Under the pieces are notes generated by a model. It saw only the letters and a list, made by a program, of their open reading frames with translations. It was not told where the DNA came from and did not search any database. Made by a program: the position numbers and the translations under genes. A DNA stretch of 64,000 nucleotides from the NCBI RefSeq assembly GCF_035920445.1, contig NZ_CP109162.1, forward strand, positions 7,812,001 through 7,876,000. Direction: 5' to 3'. Shown one piece after another: positions 16,987 through 25,547 of this stretch; positions within the stretch are counted from its first letter, which is position 1, and every line of letters starts with the position of its first letter. The DNA comes from Nocardia sp. NBC_01730. GTDB taxonomy: Bacteria > Actinomycetota > Actinomycetes > Mycobacteriales > Mycobacteriaceae.

Positions 16987-17625
16987 CTACAACCTGTTCG
17001 CGATTCGCTTCACACCCGTCCCGGTCACTCCGTCGAGCCCCGCCGTGCGCCCGGTCGCCATAAGCAGCAGGTCGCTCAGTGGTCCGCGAATCTCGTCTGT
17101 CCCGGCGCCTGCCGACCAGTCAGCATCGGTGGCTATCAGCCGAACGCCGTGCACCCGCTGCTCCGCGCCGTAGAACGGGCTGCGCAGCACATGTTCCAGC
17201 GCGACGACCGCCTGTTCGGTCGGCATCGCCCGCCCCCGCCCGAGCGGCCGCGCGATGTCCTGTCCATGGATCATGGTGTCCACCAAAGGATCCAGTGGAC
17301 CGGCTCCCGGCGCCCGCCGCGCCGACCCGGCGCCCTCGCGTAATTGCGCGATCAGCTCGGCGGGTGTGTAGCGGGCGGCGCGATCGCGCGCCATCCGCTC
17401 GGTCATCCGATTCCAGTTCCCCCGAGCCCGGATCATTCCGGCGATCGTCGGCCAGAAGGTGACCCGGTTGGACAGGGTGACGTGGGCCAGCACCTCGTGC
17501 ACGGTCCAACCGGAACACAGGGAGTCGGCCAACCACTCGTGTTCGTCCAGGTCGTCGAGGAATTCGGCGAGCCCGAGCCGTTCGGTGCGCGTCCACACCA
17601 TGATTTCGTCCAAATCCATCGTCAC
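16987..17625 (-). CDS. Maleylpyruvate isomerase / DinB-like family protein
   Basis: The 212-residue protein has the mycothiol-dependent maleylpyruvate isomerase N-terminal (TIGR03083-like) pattern: WTRTERLGLAEFLDDLDEHE near the start, SGWTVHEVLAHVT with a metal-binding His, and LVDTMIHGQDIARPL with a second His. These four-helix proteins are often mycothiol-dependent transferases or isomerases of unknown substrate. A GGAGAG sequence precedes the start. It converges with holA. Confidence 0.8.
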   Translation of the reverse strand: MTMDLDEIMVWTRTERLGLAEFLDDLDEHEWLADSLCSGWTVHEVLAHVTLSNRVTFWPTIAGMIRARGNWNRMTERMARDRAARYTPAELIAQLREGAGSARRAPGAGPLDPLVDTMIHGQDIARPLGRGRAMPTEQAVVALEHVLRSPFYGAEQRVHGVRLIATDADWSAGAGTDEIRGPLSDLLLMATGRTAGLDGVTGTGVKRIANRL

Positions 17626-17840
17626 TCTCCGCGGTCGGTGCTGTCACCGATGCAGACAGTTCGGCGGACCGGAATTCATCGACCCGCACCTGACGCGCCG
17701 ACGAGCCCGGCGATCGACAGGAAAGAGCCACTGTACGTCGCTCGGCTGAACAGGCTCTTCGTAACTGCGACGAATGGGCTCACGGCACACTGCGCCAGCC
17801 ACATCGGCTAGACCGCCGGTTTCGAGCGAAGCTGTTCAGG

Positions 17841-17874
17841 GGCGCTGCGCGTTCCGCAGCGAACACGCAGCGCC
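17841..17874. repeat. Imperfect hairpin, possible REP-like or terminator element
   Basis: Arms 17841-17853 and 17862-17874 pair over 13 bp with one mismatch around an 8-nt loop. An 18-nt part of it (17859-17876) also occurs exactly at 23568-23585, inside another hairpin region. Confidence 0.5.
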
Positions 17875-17881
17875 GCGGGCA

Positions 17882-18120
17882 CTACCGAACTAACACCGCG
17901 GTGGCGCGGCGCACCAGAGGCAGCACCAGCAGCAGCGTCGGAAACGCGATTGGCCAGGACACGGCCCAGGAACGCAGTCACACGCCGACCGCGACGCCGT
18001 CGCTCAGCAGGGAAACTATGCAGGTCATCGGATCGACAGCAGCATCGGCATGAGTACCGCCGCGTAGCGGGCGGGCAGTTTGCCGAAGCTGGTGCGGGAG
18101 TGGGTGTTCGCGGAATTCAT
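17882..18120 (-). pseudogene. DUF2798 membrane protein, disrupted
   Basis: From the ATG at 18120 the minus strand reads LPARYAAVLMPMLLSI, then after a frameshift MTCIVSLLSDGVAVG, then an in-frame stop, then SWAVSWPIAFPTLLLVLPLV to a stop at 17884-17882. DUF2798 proteins are about 75-80 residues with two membrane helices in this order. At least one frameshift and one internal stop indicate a decayed gene. Confidence 0.6.
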
Positions 18121-18283
18121 CGTTCGCTCCGAAAGTTCTCGTCAAGCAACGACTCCGCTGGGCGGCGAAGCCGGTGCGTTGGTTGACGTGAACGCTTACG
18201 GCGATGTGAGGTCGCGATGTGCGCGTAGGACAGCCCCATACGGCGGTGCAAGTCGCGGTCGCACCGCCGCACAGGGTTGATGA

Positions 18284-19354
18284 TCAGTCACGCCCTTCGA
18301 TTTTCAGGTCCCCGAAGGTGACGCTGCGCGTCATCGGGCGGGCGAGCATCTCGTGCGGGAAGCCGAGGTCGATGGCACTGGCCTGCTCCAGCCGGACGAG
18401 CTGGGCCGCGTCGAACTCGACGTCGAGCGCACCGAGGTTGTCCTCGAGCTGCGTGGCGGTGCGTGCGCCGATGATCGGCGACGTGACACCGGGGTTGCGC
18501 AGGGTCCAGGCCAACGCGACTTGCGAGGGGGTCGTGCCGATCTCGCCCGCGACCTCCTTCACCACATCGGCGATGGCGAGGCCGCGTTCGGTGAGCGAGC
18601 CGTTGGCCGCGGCGACATTCTTGCGGCTGCCCTCGGGCGAACCTTCCGCCTCGTGGTCCAGATCGGCGCGGCTGTATTTACCGGTGAGCACGCCGCTGGC
18701 CAGCGGCGACCACGGGATCACCCCGAGGCCAAGCTCACGCGCCATCGGGATGAGGTCGCGTTCCACGGTCCGCTCGATGAGGCTGTATTCGATCTGCAGC
18801 GCGATCAGCGGCGACCAGCCGCGTAGGTCGGCGATGGTCTGCATCCGGGAAACCTGCCAGGCCGGTGCGTCGGAGATGCCCACGTAGAGCACCTTGCCCG
18901 TGCGCACCAGGTCGTCCATGCCGCGCAGGATTTCCTCGACCGGGGTCAGGAAGTCCCAGGCGTGCAGGTAGAGCAGGTCGATGTAGTCGGTGTTCAGCCT
19001 GCGCAGGCTGGCCTCGACCGAGGCGAACATGCTCTTGCGGTGGTTGCCACCGGAATTCGGGTCGCCTGGGCGGCGCAGCATCGTGTACTTGGTTGCCAGC
19101 ACCAGGCTTTCGCGGTTGTCCGCGGTGAATTCGCCAAGCAGTTGCTCGGAGGTGCCGTTGGTGTACTGATTGGCCGTGTCGATGAAGTTGCCGCCGCGGT
19201 CGACGTAGGTGTCGAAGATCTTGCGTGCCTCGTCCTTGTCGGCGCCCCAGCCCCAGTCGGCGCCGAAGGTCATGGTGCCGAGGGACAGGGGAGACACCCG
19301 AAGACCTGAGCGGCCGAGCAGCCGGTAGGTGTCGAGGGTGCGGGCTCCGGACAT
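18284..19354 (-). CDS. Aldo/keto reductase
   Basis: The 356-residue NADPH-dependent oxidoreductase has a TIM-barrel fold. The protein starts YRLLGRSGLRVSPLSLGTMT, then FIDTANQYTNGTSEQLLGEF with the catalytic Asp and Tyr, YIDLLYLHAWD with the active-site His, and a C-terminal cofactor site GVTSPIIGARTATQLEDNL. The ATG at 19354 follows AAGGAGCTGGAC, a good ribosome binding site. The gene is divergent from the XRE-family regulator at 19638, the usual arrangement for a regulator and the reductase it controls. The natural substrate is unknown. Confidence 0.92.
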   Translation of the reverse strand: MSGARTLDTYRLLGRSGLRVSPLSLGTMTFGADWGWGADKDEARKIFDTYVDRGGNFIDTANQYTNGTSEQLLGEFTADNRESLVLATKYTMLRRPGDPNSGGNHRKSMFASVEASLRRLNTDYIDLLYLHAWDFLTPVEEILRGMDDLVRTGKVLYVGISDAPAWQVSRMQTIADLRGWSPLIALQIEYSLIERTVERDLIPMARELGLGVIPWSPLASGVLTGKYSRADLDHEAEGSPEGSRKNVAAANGSLTERGLAIADVVKEVAGEIGTTPSQVALAWTLRNPGVTSPIIGARTATQLEDNLGALDVEFDAAQLVRLEQASAIDLGFPHEMLARPMTRSVTFGDLKIEGRD

Positions 19355-19499
19355 GTCCAGCTCCTTGTCGTCGAGATGCTGTGTCGTCGGTACCCAGTCT
19401 TCAGCGGCGCGCGGGGCGGGGTAAGGGAGGCTTCTTCCTGGGAAAGCCAGTCCTAGGCAGCCGTAGGATCGACGGTGATGACTGGCACAGTGAATGCGA

Positions 19500-19649
19500 C
19501 AGCGCCGCGACTTCAGGCCTGGAGGCGGAAGCTTGCGTAACCACGGAGGGCCCGGGAGCGGCGCAGATCCAACACAGCGCCGCGACTTCAGGCCTGGAGG
19601 CGGAAGCTTGCGTAACCACGGAGGGCCCGGTAGCGGCGTGGATCGAACA
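19500..19649 (+). repeat. Two tandem 75-bp units at the start of the XRE gene
   Basis: Units 19500-19574 and 19575-19649 agree at 71 of 75 positions and keep an open frame that includes PGGGSLRNHGGPGSG twice. The core (GGAGGCGGAAGC, then TTGCGTAACCACGGAGGG) is related to the 77-bp units between cysH and cysD (32 of 39 core bases identical). It places a GGAGG tract just before a possible TTG start. Confidence 0.85.
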
Positions 19650-20486
19650 CAGGAACTGGCGGCCTTCCTGCGGGCTCGGCGAGAACGCCTGACCCCACGC
19701 GAGCTCGGATTGCCGCAGCGCAGACAGGCGCGGCGGACGCCGGGACTGCGGCGTGAGGAGGTCGCCGAGCGCGCTGGGGTGAGCACGGACTACATCGTGC
19801 GACTGGAACAGGGACGCGGGCTACGGCCGTCGGCGGAGGTACTAGAGGCGCTGTCGCAGGCGCTGCTGCTGAACGCCGACGAGCGCGCCTACCTGTTCGA
19901 CCTGGCGCGGCAGCGGCTGCCGAACAACGGCAAACCGAGCACGGTGCCGGCGCCCGCGCTGGCCATGCTGGTGCGCGATCTGTCGCCGTTGCCCGCGATG
20001 CTGGTGAATCACCGCTACGACATCCTGGCCTGGAACCGGGAGATGGCGCGGCTGATCACCGACTTCGGCGCCCTGCCCGAGCGGCAGCGCAACTCCATGT
20101 GGTTGTGTCTGATGGCCCCGGGCATGCGGGAGTTCTACGTCGAACGGGAACGCATCATTCGCGAGGGCATCGCGGATCTGCGCGCGGCCTGGGCCGCCCA
20201 CCCCGACGACCAGGTGCTGGCCGACCTGATCGGCGAGTTCACCGCGCACAGCCCCGAGTTCGAAGAAGCGTGGGCCCGCCACGACGTCCGAGTGCAGGGA
20301 CGCGGGAACAAGCCGCTACGCCATCCGGTGGTGGGTCCGCTGGTGGTCACCTACGAGGTCTTGATGCCGGTGCAGGATCCCGACCAGCGGATCGTCATCT
20401 ACCGGGCCGCGGACGAGGATTCCCAGACCGCGCTGGATCGACTGGCCGCCGATCCAGCCGTGACCGGGACTACTCCGCCGAGCTGA
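19638..20486 (+). CDS. XRE-family regulator with MmyB-like ligand domain
   Basis: The N-terminal Cro/C1-type HTH contains TPGLRREEVAERAGVSTDYI and RLEQGRGLRPSAEVLEAL. The C-terminal MLTR ligand-binding domain includes MLVNHRYDILAWNREM. This group of actinobacterial regulators often controls a divergent short-chain or aldo/keto reductase, as here. The start is uncertain: the GTG at 19638 gives 282 residues and fits the usual beginning (RTQELAAFLRARRE). However, the frame is open back to an ATG at 19494 through two 75-bp repeats, and a TTG at 19608 preceded by GGAGGCGGAAG would also be possible. It overlaps the convergent gene at 20470 by 17 bp. Confidence 0.88.
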   Translation: MDRTQELAAFLRARRERLTPRELGLPQRRQARRTPGLRREEVAERAGVSTDYIVRLEQGRGLRPSAEVLEALSQALLLNADERAYLFDLARQRLPNNGKPSTVPAPALAMLVRDLSPLPAMLVNHRYDILAWNREMARLITDFGALPERQRNSMWLCLMAPGMREFYVERERIIREGIADLRAAWAAHPDDQVLADLIGEFTAHSPEFEEAWARHDVRVQGRGNKPLRHPVVGPLVVTYEVLMPVQDPDQRIVIYRAADEDSQTALDRLAADPAVTGTTPPS

Positions 20487-20718
20487 GTACCACCAGCTCC
20501 TCGTCGTCCTCCGCGTCCTCGTAGCGGCTTTCCCACTCCTCGAAGGCTGGCACGTCCTCGTCCCGCGTGACGATCCACTCCAACGAGTAACCGCCGTCAT
20601 CGTCGGGAACCAGCACATTCTCGATCTTCAAGCCGAATCCGAGCACCTCGGCTGCCCGGATCACATCCGGCAGGTCCTCGGCGCGGACGACGGTCTGATT
20701 GGCATACACGGTTACCAT
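20470..20718 (-). CDS. Small conserved actinobacterial protein, unknown function
   Basis: The 82-residue acidic protein begins MVTVYANQTVVRAEDLPDVI and ends in a run of Glu and Asp. The ATG at 20718 is preceded by TACCAT with 7 nt between, a leaderless-type -10. Coding character is clear from third-position GC. No domain is recognised. It converges with and slightly overlaps the XRE gene. Confidence 0.6.
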   Translation of the reverse strand: MVTVYANQTVVRAEDLPDVIRAAEVLGFGLKIENVLVPDDDGGYSLEWIVTRDEDVPAFEEWESRYEDAEDDEELVVLSSAE

Positions 20719-20848
20719 GCGCCGAATGGTAGCTGGAACCATCGACACGGCGCGGGCTGATCCGGAATCCCCTGGAGAGTGCCAGGTCGGGAGCCGAGTG
20801 GACGAAGCACGGGTCCGCCGGAGTGTCGGCGACGCGGTCCGGGCACGA

Positions 20849-20883
20849 CAAAAGCCGCCGTGGTCATCGAGGCCACGGCGGCT
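20849..20883 (-). terminator. Intrinsic terminator of rpsT
   Basis: Arms 20853-20863 and 20873-20883 form a perfect 11-bp stem with a 9-nt loop; on the minus strand it is followed by a TTTTG tract. It lies 42 bp past the rpsT stop. Confidence 0.85.
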
Positions 20884-20925
20884 GCGTCAGAGCGTGGGGT
20901 GGTACCGGCGTGCGGTACCGGTGCG

Positions 20926-21186
20926 TCAGAGCTTGTTGAGGGCCAGCGCAAGGGCCGACTTCTTGTTGGCGGCCTGGTTGGCGTGGATGACGCCCTTCGA
21001 GGCGGCCTTGTCCAGCTTGCGGCTGGCGAACTGCAGACGCTCGGTGGCCTGCTCCTTGTCACCGGTGGCCGCGGCCTCCCGGAAGCTGCGGATGGCGGTG
21101 CGCAGCGCGGACTTGACCGACTGGTTGCGCTTGCGCGCTTCCTCGTTGGTACGGATCCGCTTCATCTGGGACTTGATGTTGGCCAC
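20926..21186 (-). CDS. rpsT: 30S ribosomal protein S20
   Basis: S20 binds 16S rRNA in the 30S subunit. The 86-residue basic protein begins [20 protein letters not shown] and contains [16 protein letters not shown], the family signatures. The GTG at 21186 is preceded by GAGGAAACAG, a good ribosome binding site. The gene is monocistronic, with a terminator directly downstream. In M. tuberculosis rpsT is likewise beside holA. Confidence 0.97.
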   Translation of the reverse strand: MANIKSQMKRIRTNEEARKRNQSVKSALRTAIRSFREAAATGDKEQATERLQFASRKLDKAASKGVIHANQAANKKSALALALNKL

Positions 21187-21545
21187 GCCTGTTTCCTCGT
21201 GTTCCTGTCTGGTGGGTGTCTGTCCTGAAAAGTTCGGGAGCGCGCGACACAACCCCGGGGTAAATGGGTAACGCAGCGCCGAAGATCGAGGGTACCAGTC
21301 GCCGTTCGGCACGCGAAATCGGTGCGTGTCCGTGCCGAAGAGCGGACGACCGATCCGTCCGGCCGCCGGAGTTCCACCCGGGAGTGACGCGAGGAATCTT
21401 CGGCGTGAACAGCCGGGCCGGTGCGGTCGGTCCGGATAGGCGGGCGGCGACTGTGCGCACCGACCTGGTATCCCGAGCCGGTACGTCTCCGACTATCCGC
21501 ACCGGAACCCGCCCGCCGAGATCGGCATAACGGTTGCCGAACAGT
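21187..21545. other. Intergenic region upstream of rpsT
   Basis: This region contains the rpsT leader and promoter on the minus strand. Open frames here have no recognisable domain or binding site. Nothing else is supported. Confidence 0.4.
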
Positions 21546-21740
21546 CCGCACGCCTGGATCGAGGCGTGGACCGGCGCCTGGTGGTGCTACGGCCCGACGA
21601 ACAACGTCACCAGCACTGAACAGCACGTTTCCGTGGGTGTCGGCCGCGATTATGTCGATGTTCCGCCTCTGGAGGGCATATTCTCCGGAGGTGACTCCAT
21701 CGATCTCGAAGTCGTTGTAGAGATCACTCGAGCGGCTCTG
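21546..21740 (+). pseudogene. Fragment of a transglutaminase-like protein, C-terminal end
   Basis: The frame reads HAWIEAWTGAWWCYGPTN, then HVSVGVGRDYVDVPPLEGIF and LEVVVEITR. This corresponds to the last 65 or so residues of bacterial transglutaminase-like cysteine proteases (catalytic His in HAW, Asp/Asn in the YGPTN segment, then the GVGRDYxDVPP hallmark). The rest of the roughly 280-residue protein, including the catalytic Cys, is absent. The frame runs without a stop into the aquaporin gene. Confidence 0.65.
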
Positions 21741-21800
21741 TTGTCGAAGCGGTACCACGGCTCGCAAGAGCACCATGTCTGGAACGCGGAAGGTGGACAG

Positions 21801-22589
21801 ATGTCTCCAACGGCTCAGGAAGTCGTGGAAGAGGTTGCCGAGAACAAACCGATTCCCGACAGCAAGAAATGGGGTGCCGAGGCGCTCGGCACCTTCGTCC
21901 TGGTTATCGGCGGCGCAGGCACGGCGGTGCTGGCGGGGGAGCGGGTCGGCGCGCTCGGGACTGCGCTGGCCTTCGGACTCACGCTGATGTTCCTGGTCTA
22001 CGCGATCGGGCCGATCTCGGGTTGCCATGTCAACCCGGCGGTCACGGTCGGGCAGTTGCTGCTCGGCCGGGTGGGCGCGGTGTCCGCGGCCGGGTACGTG
22101 ATCGCCCAGCTGATCGGCGGTTTCTTGGCAGGCCTCGTACTGTTCGCGCTGGCCAAGAATCTGCCATCCTACGACCGTTCGGTCGACGGGCTCGGCGCGA
22201 ACGGCTGGGGCGCGCACAGTCCGTCGGCGAAGACCGGGCCGCTCGGTGAGGTGGTCGTGCAGAACGGCTACGGGATGGCCGCCATGATCATCATCGAGGT
22301 GATGCTGACGGCGCTGCTAGTGTTCGTGGTGCTGGCCTCCACCGACCAGATCTCCGACGTGCCGCTTGCCGGGCTGTCCATCGGTGTCACGCTGGCGGTG
22401 ATCCACCTGGTCTCGATTCCGGTGGACGGCACCTCGGTCAACCCGGCCCGCAGTCTCGCCGTGGCCCCCTACCAGAACGGTGCGATGGGGCAGGTCTGGG
22501 CGTTCGTGTTGTTTCCGCTGATCGGCGGCGTGCTCGGCGCACTGGTATACGGCCTGCTGTACGGCCGTTCCCGCGAGATGCTCTCCTGA
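21801..22589 (+). CDS. Aquaporin / MIP family channel
   Basis: This is a six-helix membrane channel of 262 residues, the usual size. The two half-helix signatures are present: HVNPAVTVGQLL in the first half and TSVNPARSLAVAPY in the second. The Arg after the second NPA and small residues around it suit an AqpZ-like water channel, but glycerol transport cannot be excluded from sequence alone. The ATG at 21801 has GAAGGTGGA upstream. The open frame extends back into a transglutaminase fragment, which is not part of the channel. Confidence 0.93.
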   Translation: MSPTAQEVVEEVAENKPIPDSKKWGAEALGTFVLVIGGAGTAVLAGERVGALGTALAFGLTLMFLVYAIGPISGCHVNPAVTVGQLLLGRVGAVSAAGYVIAQLIGGFLAGLVLFALAKNLPSYDRSVDGLGANGWGAHSPSAKTGPLGEVVVQNGYGMAAMIIIEVMLTALLVFVVLASTDQISDVPLAGLSIGVTLAVIHLVSIPVDGTSVNPARSLAVAPYQNGAMGQVWAFVLFPLIGGVLGALVYGLLYGRSREMLS

Positions 22590-22617
22590 CGGCGTCGCTC
22601 CGGGCGATGCCGCCGAG

Positions 22618-22752
22618 GTGATCGTGTACACCGAGCCGGACGGTGGCCGATACCAGGAGGTGCGGCGCTACGCCTTCGGCCGCACCGGGCAACCGCCTGA
22701 TCCGATCGGCATCACGATCGACACCGCTCCGGCCCGGGACCAGGTCGACTGA
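22618..22752 (+). CDS. Possible small protein or gene remnant after the aquaporin
   Basis: A frame with strong third-position GC reads VIVYTEPDGGRYQEVRRYAF and ends ARDQVD before a TGA. Codons just upstream in the same frame (about 22590) also look coding, without a start. It may be the end of a lost gene. No family is recognised. Confidence 0.25.
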   Translation: MIVYTEPDGGRYQEVRRYAFGRTGQPPDPIGITIDTAPARDQVD

Positions 22753-22770
22753 CCCGTGCGCCGGAGCGGC

Positions 22771-23325
22771 TCAGCTCCATCGGTATTCGATCACCAGCCG
22801 GTGTGCGACCAAGTCGAAGGTCTTGCGCGGCAGGATCGCTCCCTCGCGGCGGATGCCCGCCTCCGGCACGTCGAGTACCCGGTCGAGCCGGACCCAGCTG
22901 GGTCGTTCGTCGTGGTCCCAGGACCCGCTGCCGATGCCGACCCAATTGTGGTCGTGCGCGCGTTCTGGATTCGACGACAGCATCAAGCCCAGCAGCGTGC
23001 GGTGGTCGCGGCCGACCACCAGCACCGGCCGGTCCTTGCCGTTGCTCGGATCCTCTTCGAAGGGCACCCAGGTCCACACGATCTCGCCCGGATCGGCCCG
23101 TCCGTCCAGCTGCGGCGAATAGACGATCTGTCGCGCCCGCTCGGCCGTCGGGACCGGTGTCGACGCGGCGGGCCGCACCGAGACGCCGCTGGGCGCGCGA
23201 CGCTGCGCCAGCGTCCCCACCAGTCGTTCCACCAGCTTGGGCCCCTGCTGCTTGACGATCTTGGGCCCCTGCTCCTTCGCGATGAGACCGAGTTGCTTGC
23301 CGAGAGAGTTCCAACTTCGGGCCAT
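22771..23325 (-). CDS. PemK/MazF-like protein
   Basis: The 184-residue protein has a basic helical N-terminus ([20 protein letters not shown]) and a C-terminal PemK-like SH3-type barrel containing [20 protein letters not shown] and [11 protein letters not shown]. MazF/PemK toxins cleave RNA, but longer forms without an adjacent antitoxin, like this one, are common in mycolic-acid bacteria and their activity is unproven. No antitoxin gene is visible next to it. The position, divergent from lepA, matches M. tuberculosis Rv2405. Confidence 0.78.
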   Translation of the reverse strand: MARSWNSLGKQLGLIAKEQGPKIVKQQGPKLVERLVGTLAQRRAPSGVSVRPAASTPVPTAERARQIVYSPQLDGRADPGEIVWTWVPFEEDPSNGKDRPVLVVGRDHRTLLGLMLSSNPERAHDHNWVGIGSGSWDHDERPSWVRLDRVLDVPEAGIRREGAILPRKTFDLVAHRLVIEYRWS

Positions 23326-23478
23326 CTCTGGAGAATAACGGCGCGCCCGCCTCTTCTCATCCGCGCCCGATCGGCCGTGTCGCCGGGGTCATCCGCGATC
23401 TGGGCGGCACATGATTTCGGAGTGCGTGGGCAAGCGGCGAGATTCTCAGCCCCGCCGGGTGCGAGTCTTACGAGCACC

Positions 23479-23594
23479 GTTCGCGGCCCGGCTCGCGTCC
23501 GAGTGGGCGAAGCGCATGCGACGCAGTCGCGAGTCTCGCCCGCTCGGACGCGAGCCATCAAGGGGCCGCGAACACGCAGCGCCGCAGGCGCTGC
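23479..23594. repeat. Large imperfect inverted repeat followed by a perfect hairpin
   Basis: GTTCGCGGCC at 23479-23488 pairs with 23564-23573, and 23490-23510 pairs with 23536-23556 with one mismatch in 21. Directly after it, GCAGCGCC at 23576-23583 pairs perfectly with 23587-23594 around a 3-nt loop and is followed by AAAA. It lies in the roughly 350-bp gap between the PemK-like gene and lepA, which otherwise holds no gene. Confidence 0.75.
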
Positions 23595-23679
23595 AAAACC
23601 AACAGAGCACCACTGGCGGAGCCTTCGCACTGCTCATGGGACGATGGACGGCAGTTTGCCGATACCCATGAGGAGTGGA

Positions 23680-25545
23680 GTGCCCGCCAGCTTCGCCGAC
23701 ACGACTTTCACCGATCCCACCCGGATCCGGAACTTCTGCATCATCGCGCACATCGACCACGGGAAGTCGACGCTGGCCGACCGGATGCTGCAACTGACCG
23801 GTGTGGTCGAGGAGCGGCAGATGCGCGCCCAGTATCTGGACCGGATGGATATCGAGCGCGAACGCGGCATCACGATCAAGGCCCAGAACGTGCGGCTGCC
23901 CTGGAAGCCCCGGACGGGGGAGAGCGCGGGCACCGATTTCGTGCTGCATCTCATCGACACGCCCGGTCACGTGGACTTCACCTACGAGGTGTCGCGTGCG
24001 CTGGAGGCGTGTGAGGGCGCGATCCTGCTGGTCGACGCCGCGCAGGGCATCGAGGCGCAGACGCTGGCCAACCTGTACCTGGCGTTGGACAAGGATCTGA
24101 CGGTCATCCCGGTGCTGAACAAGATCGACCTGCCCGCCGCCGACCCGGAGCGCTACGCCGCCGAGTTGGCGCACATCGTGGGTTGCGAGCCGTCGGACGT
24201 GCTGCGCGTGTCCGGCAAGACCGGCGAGGGCGTGGCCGACCTGCTCGACCAGGTGATCGCCCAGGTGCCGCCGCCGGTCGGCGACGCCGACGCGCCCGCC
24301 CGCGCGATGATCTTCGACTCGGTATACGACACCTACCGCGGCGTGGTCACCTACATCCGCGTGGTGGACGGCAAACTGACCCCGCGCCAGAAGATCAAGA
24401 TGATGTCCACCGGCGCCACACACGAGCTGCTGGAGATCGGCATCGTCTCCCCGGAGCCCAAGCCGACTCAGGGTCTCGGCGTCGGCGAGGTCGGCTACCT
24501 GATCACCGGCGTGAAGGACGTGCGTCAGTCGAAGGTCGGTGACACGGTGACCGGCGCGCGCGGCGGCGCGACCGAACCGCTCACCGGGTACCGCGAGCCG
24601 CGCCCGATGGTCTACTCCGGCCTCTACCCGGTGGACGGCTCCGACTACCCGGACCTGCGTGACGCTCTGGAGAAGCTCCAGCTCAACGACGCCGCGCTGA
24701 CCTACACCCCGGAGACTTCGGTCGCGCTCGGGTTCGGTTTCCGCTGCGGCTTCCTCGGACTGCTGCACATGGAGATCACCCGCGAGCGGTTGCAGCGCGA
24801 ATTCGACCTGGACCTGATCTCGACGGCGCCGAACGTGGTGTACCGGGTGGAGATGGAAGACGGTGCCGAGCAGGTTGTCACCAATCCCTCGTACTGGCCG
24901 GAAGGCAAGGTGCGCAACGTTTACGAGCCGATCGTGAAGTGCACCATCATCTCCCCGAGCGAGTTCATCGGCTCGATCATGGAGCTGTGCCAGTCCCGCC
25001 GCGGCGAGCTCGGCGGCATGGACTACCTGTCCGAGACCCGCGTCGAGTTGCGTTACACCATGCCGATGGCCGAGATCATCTTCGACTTCTTCGACTCGCT
25101 GAAGTCGCGCACCCGCGGGTACGCGAGTCTCGATTACGAAGAAGTAGGCGAGCAGGAGTCGCAACTGGTGAAGGTGGACATCCTGTTGCAGGGCGAGGCG
25201 GTGGACGCGTTCAGCGCGATCGTGCACAAGGACGCGGCCCAGGCCTACGGCCACAAGATGACCACCAAGCTGCGCGAGCTGATCCCACGCCAGCAGTTCG
25301 AGGTGCCGATCCAGGCCGCGATCGGCTCGAAGATCATCGCGCGCGAGAACATCAGGGCCATCCGCAAGGACGTGCTCGCGAAGTGCTACGGCGGCGATAT
25401 CAGCCGTAAGCGCAAGCTGCTGGAGAAGCAGAAGGAAGGCAAGAAGCGGATGAAGACGATCGGCCGCGTCGAGGTCCCGCAGGAAGCCTTCGTGGCCGCG
25501 CTGTCCTCGGATGCTGCCTCGGACAAACCGAAGGACAAGAAGTAG
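23680..25545 (+). CDS. lepA: Elongation factor 4 (LepA)
   Basis: LepA is a ribosome-associated GTPase of the EF-G family that acts in translation and ribosome assembly. The 621-residue protein has the P-loop [16 protein letters not shown], switch I ending [20 protein letters not shown], and [10 protein letters not shown]. The LepA-specific C-terminal domain contains [20 protein letters not shown]. Starts at 23644, 23668 (ATG) and 23680 (GTG) are possible; the GTG has AGGAG close upstream and fits most homologues. It ends 2 bp before the stop codon of the convergent histidine kinase gene. Confidence 0.97.
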   Translation: MPASFADTTFTDPTRIRNFCIIAHIDHGKSTLADRMLQLTGVVEERQMRAQYLDRMDIERERGITIKAQNVRLPWKPRTGESAGTDFVLHLIDTPGHVDFTYEVSRALEACEGAILLVDAAQGIEAQTLANLYLALDKDLTVIPVLNKIDLPAADPERYAAELAHIVGCEPSDVLRVSGKTGEGVADLLDQVIAQVPPPVGDADAPARAMIFDSVYDTYRGVVTYIRVVDGKLTPRQKIKMMSTGATHELLEIGIVSPEPKPTQGLGVGEVGYLITGVKDVRQSKVGDTVTGARGGATEPLTGYREPRPMVYSGLYPVDGSDYPDLRDALEKLQLNDAALTYTPETSVALGFGFRCGFLGLLHMEITRERLQREFDLDLISTAPNVVYRVEMEDGAEQVVTNPSYWPEGKVRNVYEPIVKCTIISPSEFIGSIMELCQSRRGELGGMDYLSETRVELRYTMPMAEIIFDFFDSLKSRTRGYASLDYEEVGEQESQLVKVDILLQGEAVDAFSAIVHKDAAQAYGHKMTTKLRELIPRQQFEVPIQAAIGSKIIARENIRAIRKDVLAKCYGGDISRKRKLLEKQKEGKKRMKTIGRVEVPQEAFVAALSSDAASDKPKDKK

Positions 25546-25547
25546 CG

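Noticed and set aside
22771..23325. Complete toxin-antitoxin module at the PemK-like gene
   Set aside because: No antitoxin-like gene lies on either side, and the position and length fit the solitary Rv2405-type protein.
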